Shown one piece after another: positions 13,906 through 26,000 of a DNA stretch of 64,000 nt. The stretch comes from Neodiprion pinetum (lineage: Eukaryota; Arthropoda; Insecta; Hymenoptera; Diprionidae). A model generated the notes under the pieces. That model was given only the letters and a program-made list of their open reading frames with translations. It had not been told where the DNA came from and searched no databases. A program made the position numbers and the translations under genes. The stretch spans positions 23,988,026 through 24,052,025 of the forward strand of contig NC_060234.1 of NCBI RefSeq assembly GCF_021155775.2. Direction: 5' to 3'. The first letter of the stretch is position 1. Each line of letters begins with the position of its first letter.

Positions 13906-15179
13906 CTTAGTTTGCGATACATGGTTTTATAATTGATGCATTCCAATTTCCAATTTATTACGTAATTGCAAATTGATCGGAACTATAGACTTTTCGGAAC
14001 TTTATCCCAAGTTTTTGTGCCATGCACGTTGAAAAAAGACGTGAAATTGATGCTTTTAATGCTTATTACCTATTATGTCCAATGAATTCCTATCCTTTTA
14101 CCTGATTGCCATACATTATCACATAAAAAAAATGTAAACTTGAGAATCATAATCTAATTATATCTAATCTGGCGTCCAACGAAACTCATTTACTAACTTT
14201 TATTAACTAACTTTGTTATTATTATTTTATTAAGTCTAACTTTTATTATTTGCTCTCACATAATTTTCAAAAAAATTCCCCGCAAAAAAAAAAACAAGCG
14301 TTTCGGGCACTTGAGCCCCAGTAAAATGGTGCCAAGATCAAGCAAGTGTTTGGAACAAGCTGATGGTTATTCAAACGAATTGACATTTGCCTTTGATTCC
14401 TCCTTAATTGCTCCCAATTGTTCTATTATTTTTGTTAACTACATCTGCGTGGCTTTAGAATAAATCGAGAAAACCCGATAAAAGACTTTCCGCGATGCAA
14501 CCTCTGGCCGAATTCGATTTGATACATCGGCTAAACAAACGAATGGAGACATGAAAAATCTGATAAGTGCTACTAATTGATCTGGAACCACTCGTAATGT
14601 CTCCGCAAGATTCGTAATTTGTCAAGGGCTTAGTCACTAAAGCAGTAATTGTGTCACCCCTTACTGTAGTCATTTTGCAATCACTGTTATCACGTTCTAA
14701 CCGTAAAATCGTCGCCAATCTAACACTAATTTTTTTAATTGTCATAATTTTTACTCATATCATAGCCATTGTGATTACAGTAATCATAAAATATTCAAAA
14801 CCTTAACAATATGAAATTTGAAAACTACGCCTATACTACTTACGATTTTAAACATCGATTATCTCACCGGACCACGTGGCCGCCAGTCAATAGCCAGATC
14901 CAGATCAGCAGTCTTCGCTTCTTCAATCCGAACTGACGCGACGAACACACTATACATCACACCTCACTATAAACAATTTGGATTCTTCCGACTCTCCTCC
15001 GAGTAAATTAAGAGGCATTGATCAAATCACCCTCCGAGTTCCGTCACACAAGGTCCGGAACAATGGTTATAAACAAGGTGATCGTGCCCCACATCTGGTG
15101 CAGATATGTAACAAAATGGGAGGTAACGCGGGAAAAATCCATGCAATGAGCTTCGCAAAAACGCTCAAAAGTAATGGTC

Positions 15180-15427
15180 TTAACCCCTTTCCGTGCCATT
15201 TAATTCGACGAAACTCGGGCCCAATGGTAACTCGTGACTAACTCTCGCGACGTACCGATAGGAACTGACATTGCGACCGTTATATTACCATGTTTATGCC
15301 CACGAGCCTGGCTCGTGATGTTTATGTTTGGCCCGATTATCTGTTCACGAGCCTGGCTCGTCATATTCATGTTTGGGTCAAAATCTTCATCACGAGTCAG
15401 ACTCGTTAAAGCACGGGAAAGGGTTAA
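15180..15427. mobile_element. piggyBac-type MITE with internal 45-bp palindromic tandem repeat
   Basis: Both ends carry the TTAA target site directly abutting CCC/GGG: left TTAACCCCTTTCCGTGCC (15180-15197), right GCACGGGAAAGGGTTAA (15411-15427), imperfect inverted repeats of about 17 bp. TTAA plus CCC ends are diagnostic of piggyBac-family elements. Total length is about 248 bp with no transposase. Inside are three 45-bp units starting at 15301, 15346 and 15391, each headed by a palindrome such as CACGAGCCTGGCTCGTG (the third diverged to CACGAGTCAGACTCGT). The open frames across it on both strands are by-products of the 45-bp periodicity. Confidence 0.72.
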
Positions 15428-16269
15428 AGACATCTCTAACATCAAGGTCTCGGGTATTAATCGCTGTAACATCTATTTCAAGAACGTCAAGGATGCTAAT
15501 TTCCTCGTGGATTAAGGCATCGATAAATGTAATCCGGCCTTAGGGGCATGCATTTCCGACGGTTGCATTTTCAACAATGGACTGCCACATAGTCCGTACT
15601 GATAATATTGTGATGTGGCCAGGGCCTTTCTTCTGAACAATAAACAATAATAAAAAAGATTTGAATACTCGTTTGATTTCAAGGCATTACATGTATTACG
15701 ATTTTAGAATAATGAGAATGAATATGATTATTTTCTTACCTGTATATCTCGACCAGAGCTACTCATATAACTCATAGACAAGCTCTCTGAAATACGTTGC
15801 AAGCAACGTATCAGTTACTGACGAAAAACGAAAGATTTTCTTCGTCATTCCTCTACTGTTGGTCTCATGCTCTTTTTAAAACGTAATTTGGCAAGAAGAA
15901 TCGATTGCGCGCAGTCCGAATACGCCATCAGCTAGACTTCGTCTCACTTTTTTAATTTCTCCATTTTTTCACACTTCCAATTACAGATCCTACATTTTTA
16001 AATTCTTCGAATAAACATATAATTGAGATCCATTGATCTAACCACTTGGGTTTCAACGCGCGGTATTTTGCCATTGCACCGGTACCCATTTTCATGAGCG
16101 ACTTTTCCCGCCGACGACGAAGCGCTGGTGCGTAAAGTTGCCATCGCGTCAATTTCACGCCTGTGAAAATCCAGTCCATAGCGCACATGTTGAGTTTGTG
16201 AGACATATGCTTATGCGAAACATTATAAGCAGAACTCCACAAATTATATGAAAAGCTGTGAAAGTAATG

Positions 16270-16817
16270 ATTTACAAGATTAGTAGTATTTTTATTAGCA
16301 TTTTATTAGATAAAATGTACAGTCGTTTCTATAACAAGTAAGAAATCTATATTAGACTAATTCATTTGACTTCACAGTTAATTAAAGTTATTATAATAAT
16401 AAACTATTCATATTTATTTAAAAAATAGATATTTATATAAATCAAATCCTCCAATGGCTGAAGGTAAAAGAAGGAAAGAAATGCGTAGAAAAGTTCAATG
16501 GTAGACATGACGTCGTTTTACGTAAGTCTAGTTAATGGAATAGGCCATCACCATAGATAACAATTAAATCTCCCATTATTCGAACAATACGAGAGAATTA
16601 GGTTGTATTTTTTTTTTTTTTTTTACGATCTTACATTTTCGTCGATTACTGAACCCATAGAAAAAAAAAGAAAAATTAGCCATTGGAGGAGATGTATTGA
16701 GAAATGCAGCACTGACCAAGACGCGAATGGTCAGTAACGTATTCCATGAAATGTCGTAATTTTTTTCTATCAACCCCTATTTAAACTATATTAACACAAT
16801 TATTCATCTCTACAGAC
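16270..16817 (-). other. probable dumpy 3' UTR with candidate poly(A) signals
   Basis: AT-rich stretch downstream of the stop. On the minus strand AATAAA occurs at 16413-16418, 16302-16307 and 16291-16296; the clustered distal pair is the more likely end, giving a 3' UTR of about 530 nt. A 16-base poly-T run on the plus strand lies near 16608-16624. The exact cleavage site cannot be read from sequence. Confidence 0.45.
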
Positions 16818-17056
16818 TTATGACAAATGATAGTCCGGAGATGGTTCAGCTACAGAATCGGTAGTGAACAACGGATTTGGAAATTCTGGGGGATGCGGCA
16901 ACGGTCCTGCAGTCTTTGGCTGACGACGATACGCCATTAACCAACAGGAGACAGCAATAGCTACCGCGACTAGTGCCAAAAGTGCAGTAATCACTAATGA
17001 AATGATGAATCCAACCATAGACACGCAAATATCTTCTACACGCTGAGCTGAAGGAG
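16818..17056 (-). CDS. dpy: dumpy exon 95: transmembrane helix, cytoplasmic tail and stop
   Basis: 239 nt including the TAA stop at 16818-16820. After APSAQRVEDICVS comes a hydrophobic stretch of about 28 residues (core FIISLVITALLALVAVAIAV), a basic stop-transfer (YRRQPK) and a tail of about 40 residues, proline-rich (PLPHPPEFPNP), ending PDYHLS. Topology is type I, tail cytoplasmic. Confidence 0.92.
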
Positions 17057-20000
17057 CTGGAAATGATGAAAAATATATCAATTCGTGAATATTGACTTAC
17101 TGAAATCGATTTTGAACAATACTTCGGAAGAATCGATAAATTATAACTTCGTAAATTTACCCTCGGCAGGATCTGCTGTAAATCGTTCTTCTTTTCTTTC
17201 AGCGGTAAATATAAGATTTGATTGAATTATTATTTCTTCTCGAAGTTGTCCGTATTCGTCATCTAAACTTAGTGCAGTGTCGTTTGGATCAGGTTCCACA
17301 TCTCTGCGTCGTCTGCCAAATGCATTATAGCCTCGGCAATTCACCTATCGATAACAAGCGGTAATTGACAAAACGATACATTGTTAAAAAGGGTATAAGA
17401 ACAGAATCAAAATAAAGGTTCGAAAATTACCGGTTGACATTTTCCAAAGCATACGCGAATATTACACTGGAATCTTATATTGTCGCTACTAGGGAATTTG
17501 AAGGCGTTAAAACTAGCCCATAAAGATCGACCGTCTGGACCATGCACCCACTCGCCAAATATTGTTGGATCGGTTGCGCAACCATTTTCATCTGTTACCA
17601 CGTATTCATTTTCCATGTTGTCCTCCTTAGTTTTAGCTACGCAATTGCGAGCGAATCCACCATAAATTGCTGAAATACATGCATAATTTATTGTTTTTAG
17701 TACGTGATTTCACTCAAGGCCTATTTTGCCAGTCAATGGATTAGTGTAGTTTCGCATATTGTTTTTGTTTTTGTCTACCAGATCACGAAATAAATTCATC
17801 TTTCGGTCAAAAGAGTTGTCTATTAGTGCAAAATTAATACATTTGTGTACGTAGGGCATGTATAGTTCGTCTTTGTAGGATTGAAAATTAGTCCGATACA
17901 GATTAAGAAATATGGTTGTTAAATTATTTATACACAAATATGAATTAACACGAAATGCTAATCATTTGATAAAACGATAAGGGTTATAAATCGTAATTAA
18001 TAAACTGTTTACTGAATACCTTGTAAAGAAATTCGTTTTTAATTTGTCAGTGATATCGAGTTGTAATTTAATAAATTAACTGTATGCCAGTTTTTTGTGC
18101 TTACTTTGAGGTTCTACATCAACTTGCAGTATAAGATTATCTCCGATCTCAGCTGAGCTAATTTCATTGCCATTTTGAGAAACGATTTTCATTACACACA
18201 TAGGCGGAGGTCCAGTGTTAGCAATTGTGCCTGCGGTGGTCAGCATTGAAACATTGAATCCAAGAGTGACAATTTGTTCTCCGGTTTGGTACAGGCACTT
18301 GATATAGTATGCTTGTGCCATTGAAGTCATAAGTTTGGGATGCTTCTGAATAACCAGTACAAAACTAGCTTGGCCCTATAACGAATACATTTTTTAATGA
18401 GCATTGCGCGTAAAATTTCTTTTTATAATCACAAATTATACAGTAACAAACAGAATGTACTTACGTTGATGTGTACCAGTCCACAATTACCGAATGAAAC
18501 CTTGAATACTTCTAATTGAGGTAAAGTATCTCGTGGTGTAGAGATGACACGATGACACTGTTCGTCTTTACTGTATCCCTTGACATAAATTACTCCATTG
18601 AAGCCTCGATCATTCATTCGAACTTGAACTTCTACTCCATCAGAGAGACACCTGACTATTGTTGATGCTGGGAAATCGGTGCGGAAGTTGGTAGTCCTGT
18701 TATATACTGCGAAAAATGCAACAATAAAAATATACCTCATCTGAATTTATCTATCTTACCGTTTCAAGGCTAATATAAAGAATAAAGAGACAGAAGATCG
18801 TAGAGCAAAAGTACTTCCAATTTCAATAAAGACTTCCCGAAATTTGCACACCTTATTTATGGAGTTCACTAATAATTATTGAATATTGGTTTAGTGATCT
18901 AAGCTACAGAGCAAATTGGTAATAACATGTGTGATGAAAAAAAAGCTGGCATATTTTATCAGAAATCGTTTTCAAATTGTGCCTCCTGTCGCATTTTCTC
19001 TGGGTAGTACGCAAGAAACAAATATGAACATACTGCAGTCCCCATTTGCGTCTCTGACGTAGCCATTAATGCAGACGCATTCAGCTTCATGTTTCGTCAC
19101 ATTACAACGAGCATAGATGCCACAGTTTTTGTTGTTGCATGGGTTTTGACACGTATGTGTAATTTGTTCACAATATTTATCGTCGTCGCAATCATTGTCC
19201 TGCATACATTTTGATATTCCTCCTGAAAGTGACATATTCAATCGGATTATGGGTAGATTCTTTGGGAAAATGTTCACTGAATAGTTATTAACAATAATTG
19301 TAATGCCGGTGTAAGTTTACATACTTGCAATGCAGTTTCCATTCCTATCTAGATAATATCCGTGGTTAGTATCACATATGCAATGCCCGTACTGATCTAT
19401 TACCATTCCTCTATCTAGAGCGCACTCGCAATAACCTTGTTCGTTGATTTTCATACCAGCTTCGACGCGGCAGGGTACGCAAAGTTCGTTTTCATTCTTG
19501 GCAAAGTCTGGCTGACAGACGCATTCGCCTTTGTTGTTACGAATTTGACCACGTTCAATTGGACAAATATTTTCTGGAAATAAGAGAAACAGTTACTTCA
19601 CGTGGTGCTGTAAATTTTGATCACACTGAATCTATTCATTCTTATGCTCTTTGTATAATAAATAAAGTGTCGGTGAAGAATCCTTTGTTTGCAAGCATTG
19701 ACGATGTGTTATAATTACAAGCCACAGAGTTCAGTGCATTGTTGTTAAGACAATCTGTATGCCATAATCTCAAATATTTTAGCTTCATGAACAATAAACA
19801 TTACAAATCAGGAAACAATACCTTTTTCACAGTGAACAACAGCGTTACCCCGATATCCTGGTAGGCATTCGCAAATCATTGTCCTTACTGGATTAGAATC
19901 GAGTACTGTACATTGGGCATTGATACCACATGGCTCGATCCTAATGCAAGGATTAACGCACTCTCCACTAAAGCATGCTGTCTGTGATGGGCAGTCGGAA

Positions 20001-23000
20001 TCGGATAGACATGTTTCGACGACTGCAAGTCACAAAATTCAACATTACAAGTCAACGTTCAGATATTGATTATAAACTAAAATAATCATCAAACTTTTAA
20101 TTTACTTTGTCACATACTTGAGGCTTGAATCTAGGGGTAGCCTATAATACATAATTAGATGATCTGCAACTTTCGTTAAAAAAATTACCTTTGGTGCAAC
20201 CAGATTTGGGGTTTCCTCTGTAACCCGGCGGACAGGTACATTCAATGGCATGGTTGTAAACATTACAGTCAGTCTGGTTATTACACACATTAAAGTTGCA
20301 GGGATTTTCGCACTTGTTGTTAATGCACGCCTTGTTGGTTGGACAGTCAGTACTACTTCTGCAGCCCAGCAGCCCACAACTGACTCTTGGATTACCACCG
20401 AAGCCAGGCGGACACTCGCAAATACCCTTATGGTTTATACCATGACACTCTGCTCCTTCTCCGCAATCAATCAATGCCGGTGAACATGCCGGTATGCAGT
20501 TATGCTGGATACAGGTGTGAGTTCCAATACACTCGTCATCGGATTGACAACCAAGCACTGGAAGAAGATGATTATTTGTCATCAAATTTCCTGATAATTA
20601 TTTATGACAGTTGATATGCCGTAGTATGAATAAAATCATGTTCTGCTCCGTTACTACACCATAATAATAAGACTATGCTTATGGAGTTGCCATACGTGAT
20701 ACTTGATTTGCTCGAAATTGTGATCATAAACGGTGTGTTGTGATTCATAATGACACATAAAATCATAACAACTTTCATTTGGTGAGGAAAAAGCAATTTG
20801 GTCTGTTGCTTCTAACTTTGGTACAAAGTAATTCAGAATTTGACAATATTGCGTTGCATAAGATGAATGTAGAAATGAACGTATTTATAAAACTTAAGCA
20901 AGAACAATTATGTACTAAAATTCTTTACCTCGTGCACACTGTATTTCTGGATTCCCATCATATCCATCCTCGCAAGAGCAGATTGGTTTATTATTAACAA
21001 CTTGGCATATAGCAAATGCTCCGCAGTTGCAAGGATCTCTACATACAGCGTTAATGCAGGCCTTGTCCGTGGCACAGTCTGTATCTCTCGTACACTCTCC
21101 GATCGCTATGATAGGTGCCGTTGGTTGACACGTGCCGCTGCCACTACTGACATATCCGCTTGGGCATACGCATATCATTGTGCGAACAGGGAAAGTGGAC
21201 AGTACTTCACATTTGGATGGATCCTGACAAGGGTGTATGACGGGACATGGATCTTGACATTTTTGATCAAGACATGCAAGTTGTGTCGGACAGTCGCCGT
21301 CTTGTCGGCATTCGGGCTCTTCTATTGGCTGACAATTGATGTATGGGTTTCCATTATACTGTGGCGGGCATCTGCACACTGGTATATGGTTTTGTGATCT
21401 GCACTCTGCGCGTGGCGAACAAGGTCTATCACGAAGACATGGGTCAATACATTGCATGTTGATACACGCGTGATCGTCAGAGCAATCACTGTTGGTGTAA
21501 CAGCCAATCACCAAGCACCTCTCCAACGGATTACCATAATATCCGCTGCGACAGCGACAGTTGGTCACATGGTTGGTAGCATAACATTCAGCGTTTATAG
21601 CACAAGGATTCGAAAGTAAGCACGGATTCACGCAGTTGTTGTTTACGCAAGACTTGTCATCTGTGCAATCGGAATCTGCTTGGCAATCAACTGAGTGACA
21701 AACCAGATTTGGATTTCCTTGATAACCCTGTTCACAGGAACATACAGGCTTGTGGTCTTTAACGTAGCAGACTGCGTTTGCGCCACAATTACATGGATCC
21801 CGGCATAGTCTGTTGATGCATGACTCACTTTGTCGACACTCATCGTCCGATGTGCAGCTGGCAGTCGAAACCAACAATACTGCAATATGAAACCAGGTTT
21901 ATTAATTTCGTGATGTGAATTTGATTAGTAACATGGAATTTGAAAAATGAGTTGTAAAAGAACTTGCCAGGTCTGCATATTCCATCTGAATCTGTGATCC
22001 ATCCTTCAGGGCAAGTGCAGGTCATAGTTCTTACTGGAGTGGTATCCAAGACATCACAACGGGCATTTTCCATGCATGGTCTAATAATTGCGCACGGATT
22101 CTGACAGCTATTTTTGATACAAGCTAACTTGCTGGGACAATCAATATCCTTCTCGCACTCTAGAGTGTTGTTAGCAATCACGATCCGTTTTTCACAATAC
22201 GAGAATGGATTTCCAGTAGGTGCATATTCGGGACATCGACATGCGGCTGCATGATTCTGTACATAGCATATGGCGTTTTGTGCACAAGGTGACCGATCGA
22301 GGCAAGGATTTATGCAACGCATATTTTGACAAGCGAGATTATGAGGACAGTCAAAATCACTGTGGCACTCTGGTCTCTCGCACAGTACTTCGGGATTTCC
22401 ATAAAATCCAACACCGCATCGGCATGACGCTTGATGATTCTGACCGTAGCACTCAGCGTTAATAGCGCAATTGTTTTCAATTATACATGGGCTCACGCAT
22501 TGACCGTTGTAGCAGGTGTCTGTATAACTGCAGTCATTGTTCGTTTCGCATTCCACTAAACACGAAAAAATTTCATTGTCATTATGAATTGACCTAGTCT
22601 ACAAACAAATCGGTTATACGTATAGTAAATCACTATTGCTTCTATTTAAAAATTGATTAATTGTGTTCACTTATCTATTACAAGATAAAAAAGTGGATGA
22701 AAGAGAATTGAAATTATGTCTTTTCAGAATAAAATTTTATGGAGTCTGGCACATATCTTTGAGGACCAAATTCAGTGTTTCGTGATAAACAGTTTTGTTT
22801 AGAAGCTTGCGCAAGCACTAATAAATTTTTTCATTGTGCAGCTTTCAGTCTAGTTCCTATTATGCTCATGGAACTCTATAAAGTTTAATTTTCTAAAGTT
22901 CTCATAACTTGAATCAATCTTCTGCCACTCTTCAAACTGTCATTTGCATATAAGTCGTGTATACTAAATTGAGTGATAATTGCATAGGTCAATATCTTAC

Positions 23001-26000
23001 CTTTAGTACAACTGAGCTGTGGGTTTCCAGAATATCCAGGAGCACAAACACAAGATGGGTAATGATTGCTGACGGTACACTTAGCATTTGGTCCACAGTT
23101 ACAAGGGCTGGTGCACAAGCCATTGACACATGCTTCAGTACCAGCACACTCGCTGTTCGATACACAGCCAACGACAAGTGAAGCTGAGGACAGAATACAA
23201 ATAATGAAAGTAATATATATATATAAAAAAAAAAATAAAAAAATAAAAAAAAACTACGAAAAAGAATAATGTATTCTTGCCAATCCAGGATTTTTTTTTT
23301 TACTTATTGTCATTTTTATGTAAAAAGGCTCGACTCGTGGAAATATTAAATAAATAAATAAATAAATATAGTAAAATAGTTTGCAAATTGCTTATCTGAT
23401 TATTTGTACATGATTAAATGAAATATTTTCTTACGTGGTATACACTCCGTTTTAGGATCGCCCATGTAATTATTTGGACATCTGCATACTGGATTATGCT
23501 TGTCTACATGGCACAAAGAGTTTCTTCCACAAGGGTCACCAGCAACGCACGGATTTACGCAAAGATAATTAATGCACTGTTTGTCAGTCGCACATTCGTC
23601 ATTGGCATAACACTCTGGTTGTATTCCTGGCATTGGTTCTCTACCTTCTGAGGAGTTGAATTTTTTTCAGTTTATTGTGTGTGACCATTTGAACTAATTG
23701 TATTTTTATTTCTTACATGATCAATTAGTTATGAATTTGAAACGAGATTCAAATATTACTCACCATTCGTACACTCGAAGTGCGCATTTCCAGTGTATCC
23801 TGGAGCACATGAGCAGAGTGCATTGTGCGATACCGATTTGCATAGAGCATTGATTCCACATTGATTCAAGCGGCAAGCTTCGACGCATCTTCCGCTGTCG
23901 CATTTTTCCGGATCACTACATTCTCGGTCGGAACGACATTGAACGTCGTTCACTGCTAAATGAATAATGATATTTTCCCGCATTATTCACACATGAAATC
24001 AACTTGAATAAATTCAATAAATCTTTCACTTGTTTGGTTTCTACTTATGTTAATAAACTTTTCAAACGAATATAATCCACGGACGATGGGCAAACTTCTA
24101 TAATTATTTTTACAAAGACCAATATGTTGAATACTTACGAATCTTCTTGCAATTGCCATTATCATCAGTGACTGTATCTGTTGGGCATTGACATATCATC
24201 GTGCGCAGTGGTAATGTGTCTAATACTCTGCATTGTTGATCATTACTGCACATATTACTAGAAGCGCATGGGTCTTGACATCTTGCATTGATACATGCCA
24301 ACCCTGAACGACATTCAGCGTCTTCTGTACATTGTGGACGAATTCCGTTCGGCTCTTTAGGTTCTCCTAAAATTTGTAGCATATTTTTAAATATAAGTTT
24401 TTTTTATAAATGCTAATGATTGGCTGTAGCAAAGTTAAAATGAATCTGAAGAGCCTCGGTAGCTACACTATTCATTCATGATAACATCTGCGTCATTCTA
24501 CAAAACATGCCTACAACTGACCTGTGCATTCTATATATGGGTTTCCTACTGTTCCGGGTGCACAGACGCACTTTGGTTGATGATCTCTTGCAAGACACGT
24601 TGCAGTTTCTGCGCAAGTTTCAGAATCACAAACGGGTCTGCAAACTCTGTTTAATCTGTCGCACGCTTCGTGATCCCCACAATCTTCATTATACTGGCAA
24701 ATTCCTGTAACACAGGCTACTTGTGGATTTCCTTGAGTTCCTGACGGGCAGCTGCACTGAGCTCTGTGAGAGAAAACAGTGCATTGTGCTCCACGACCGC
24801 ACAGTATTTCTTCGTTTGAGCAAGGATTAACACAATTCGCATTTCTGCAGGCCTTATCCACTGGGCAATCATTATCCGTTCTACACTCCGCTGTGAATAC
24901 AAGAAGTATATTTGTGGATGCAAAATATTATCAAACTCATCAAAATTCATTTCCCACTGCATCAAAACTTACGTCTAAAGCATTGAACTTGCGGGTCTCC
25001 AGCAAATCCTTGCTCACAATTACATGTTGGGTGATGATTTATGGTGACACATTTTGCATTCAAACCACAAGAATTACCCAAGCATGGATCTTGACAACGC
25101 TTGTTCAGACATGCCTGGCTTATAGAACATTCTAGGTCTGATATGCACTCTGGTAAAGCTTCGTTTTCTATAATCAAGGATATTATTAATTGTGGGATGA
25201 AAATTGTGTCGAAACGTGATAAAACTTAATTAGCAAGATTTGTGATAATAAGTACATGATTACGAATTATCAATATATTTGGATTACTTACCTCTGTAAC
25301 AGTATGATAGTGGGTTGCCTGTAAATTCCGTTGGACACTGGCACGTGTGCCTATGATTATCCACGTGACATTCAGCTGAGGCTGCACAGGGTCTCGTAGT
25401 GCATGGATCAATACATTGACGATTCAAACATGCTGTATTTGGACTACAATCCGAATCAGATTTACAGCCAAGTTCGATAGCTTTGTCAACTAAAAATTGA
25501 AATTTGAAATAAAATTATAAACACGTATTTTAAATAATTCGACAACAGATGCAAATGAAAAATGATGCTGCACCGAAAAGAAAGCAAGTGAAACAGAATT
25601 GGTTGTATTATACATATACTACAAAATTTACAGGATATATTACAAGCATGCTGATGTTAGTAATCTGAAACAATATAATTGCAATATTTAGTATGAAATG
25701 ATACTGATAAAAAATTCTCCATTTGTGGATGCAGTAAATACCTGGTGTACAGGCAACATGTGCATCGCCGATGAAGTTTGGTAAACATTCGCAAACCATT
25801 GTCCTCATGGGTAATGTGTCGATGACAGTGCACTTAGCGTTGGTGCCACAGGGATGCGATTGGTCACATGGATTTTTACACGTTCCACTGAAGCACGCCA
25901 GCCTACTGGCACAATTTGCATCCATGGTACATTCTGGTGCTGGGAATATTGGTTCTGCAAAACAGAGTTTATACAATCTCCGTCTTTATCGTTGTAAACT

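Larger units (their letters stand above)
11420..16269. other. intergenic region between the two minus-strand genes
   Basis: 11420-12450 is comparatively GC-rich and probably carries the 5' UTR and promoter of the gene starting at 11419. 12450-15180 is AT-rich without supported genes. 15180-15427 is the MITE. A more GC-rich block at about 16030-16200 contains GGCGGGAAAA on the minus strand, but its open frames have no recognisable homology. Confidence 0.55.

Noticed and set aside
15200..15472. Minus-strand open frame with a 15-residue repeat (TSQAR motif)
   Set aside because: It coincides with the 45-bp tandem unit of the MITE; the repeat periodicity explains the open frame.
15952..16242. 96-codon minus-strand open frame close to the dumpy 3' end
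   Set aside because: It lies past the candidate poly(A) signals, has no family resemblance and overlaps a second short frame; I list the block only as intergenic.
17710..17937. 75-codon minus-strand open frame between two ZP exons
   Set aside because: The flanking exons join in phase to give the canonical QTIYGGFARNC without it, so it is intronic.
18699..18708. Alternative acceptor within the start of the first ZP exon
   Set aside because: It lacks the pyrimidine tract of the chosen site and puts the ZP-N sequence out of frame with exon 90.
21002..21397. Plus-strand open frames overlapping dumpy exons (also 43826-44464, 39453-39797, 41104-41478)
   Set aside because: They are antisense by-products of cysteine-rich coding sequence lacking stops; no motif, start context or splice signal supports them.
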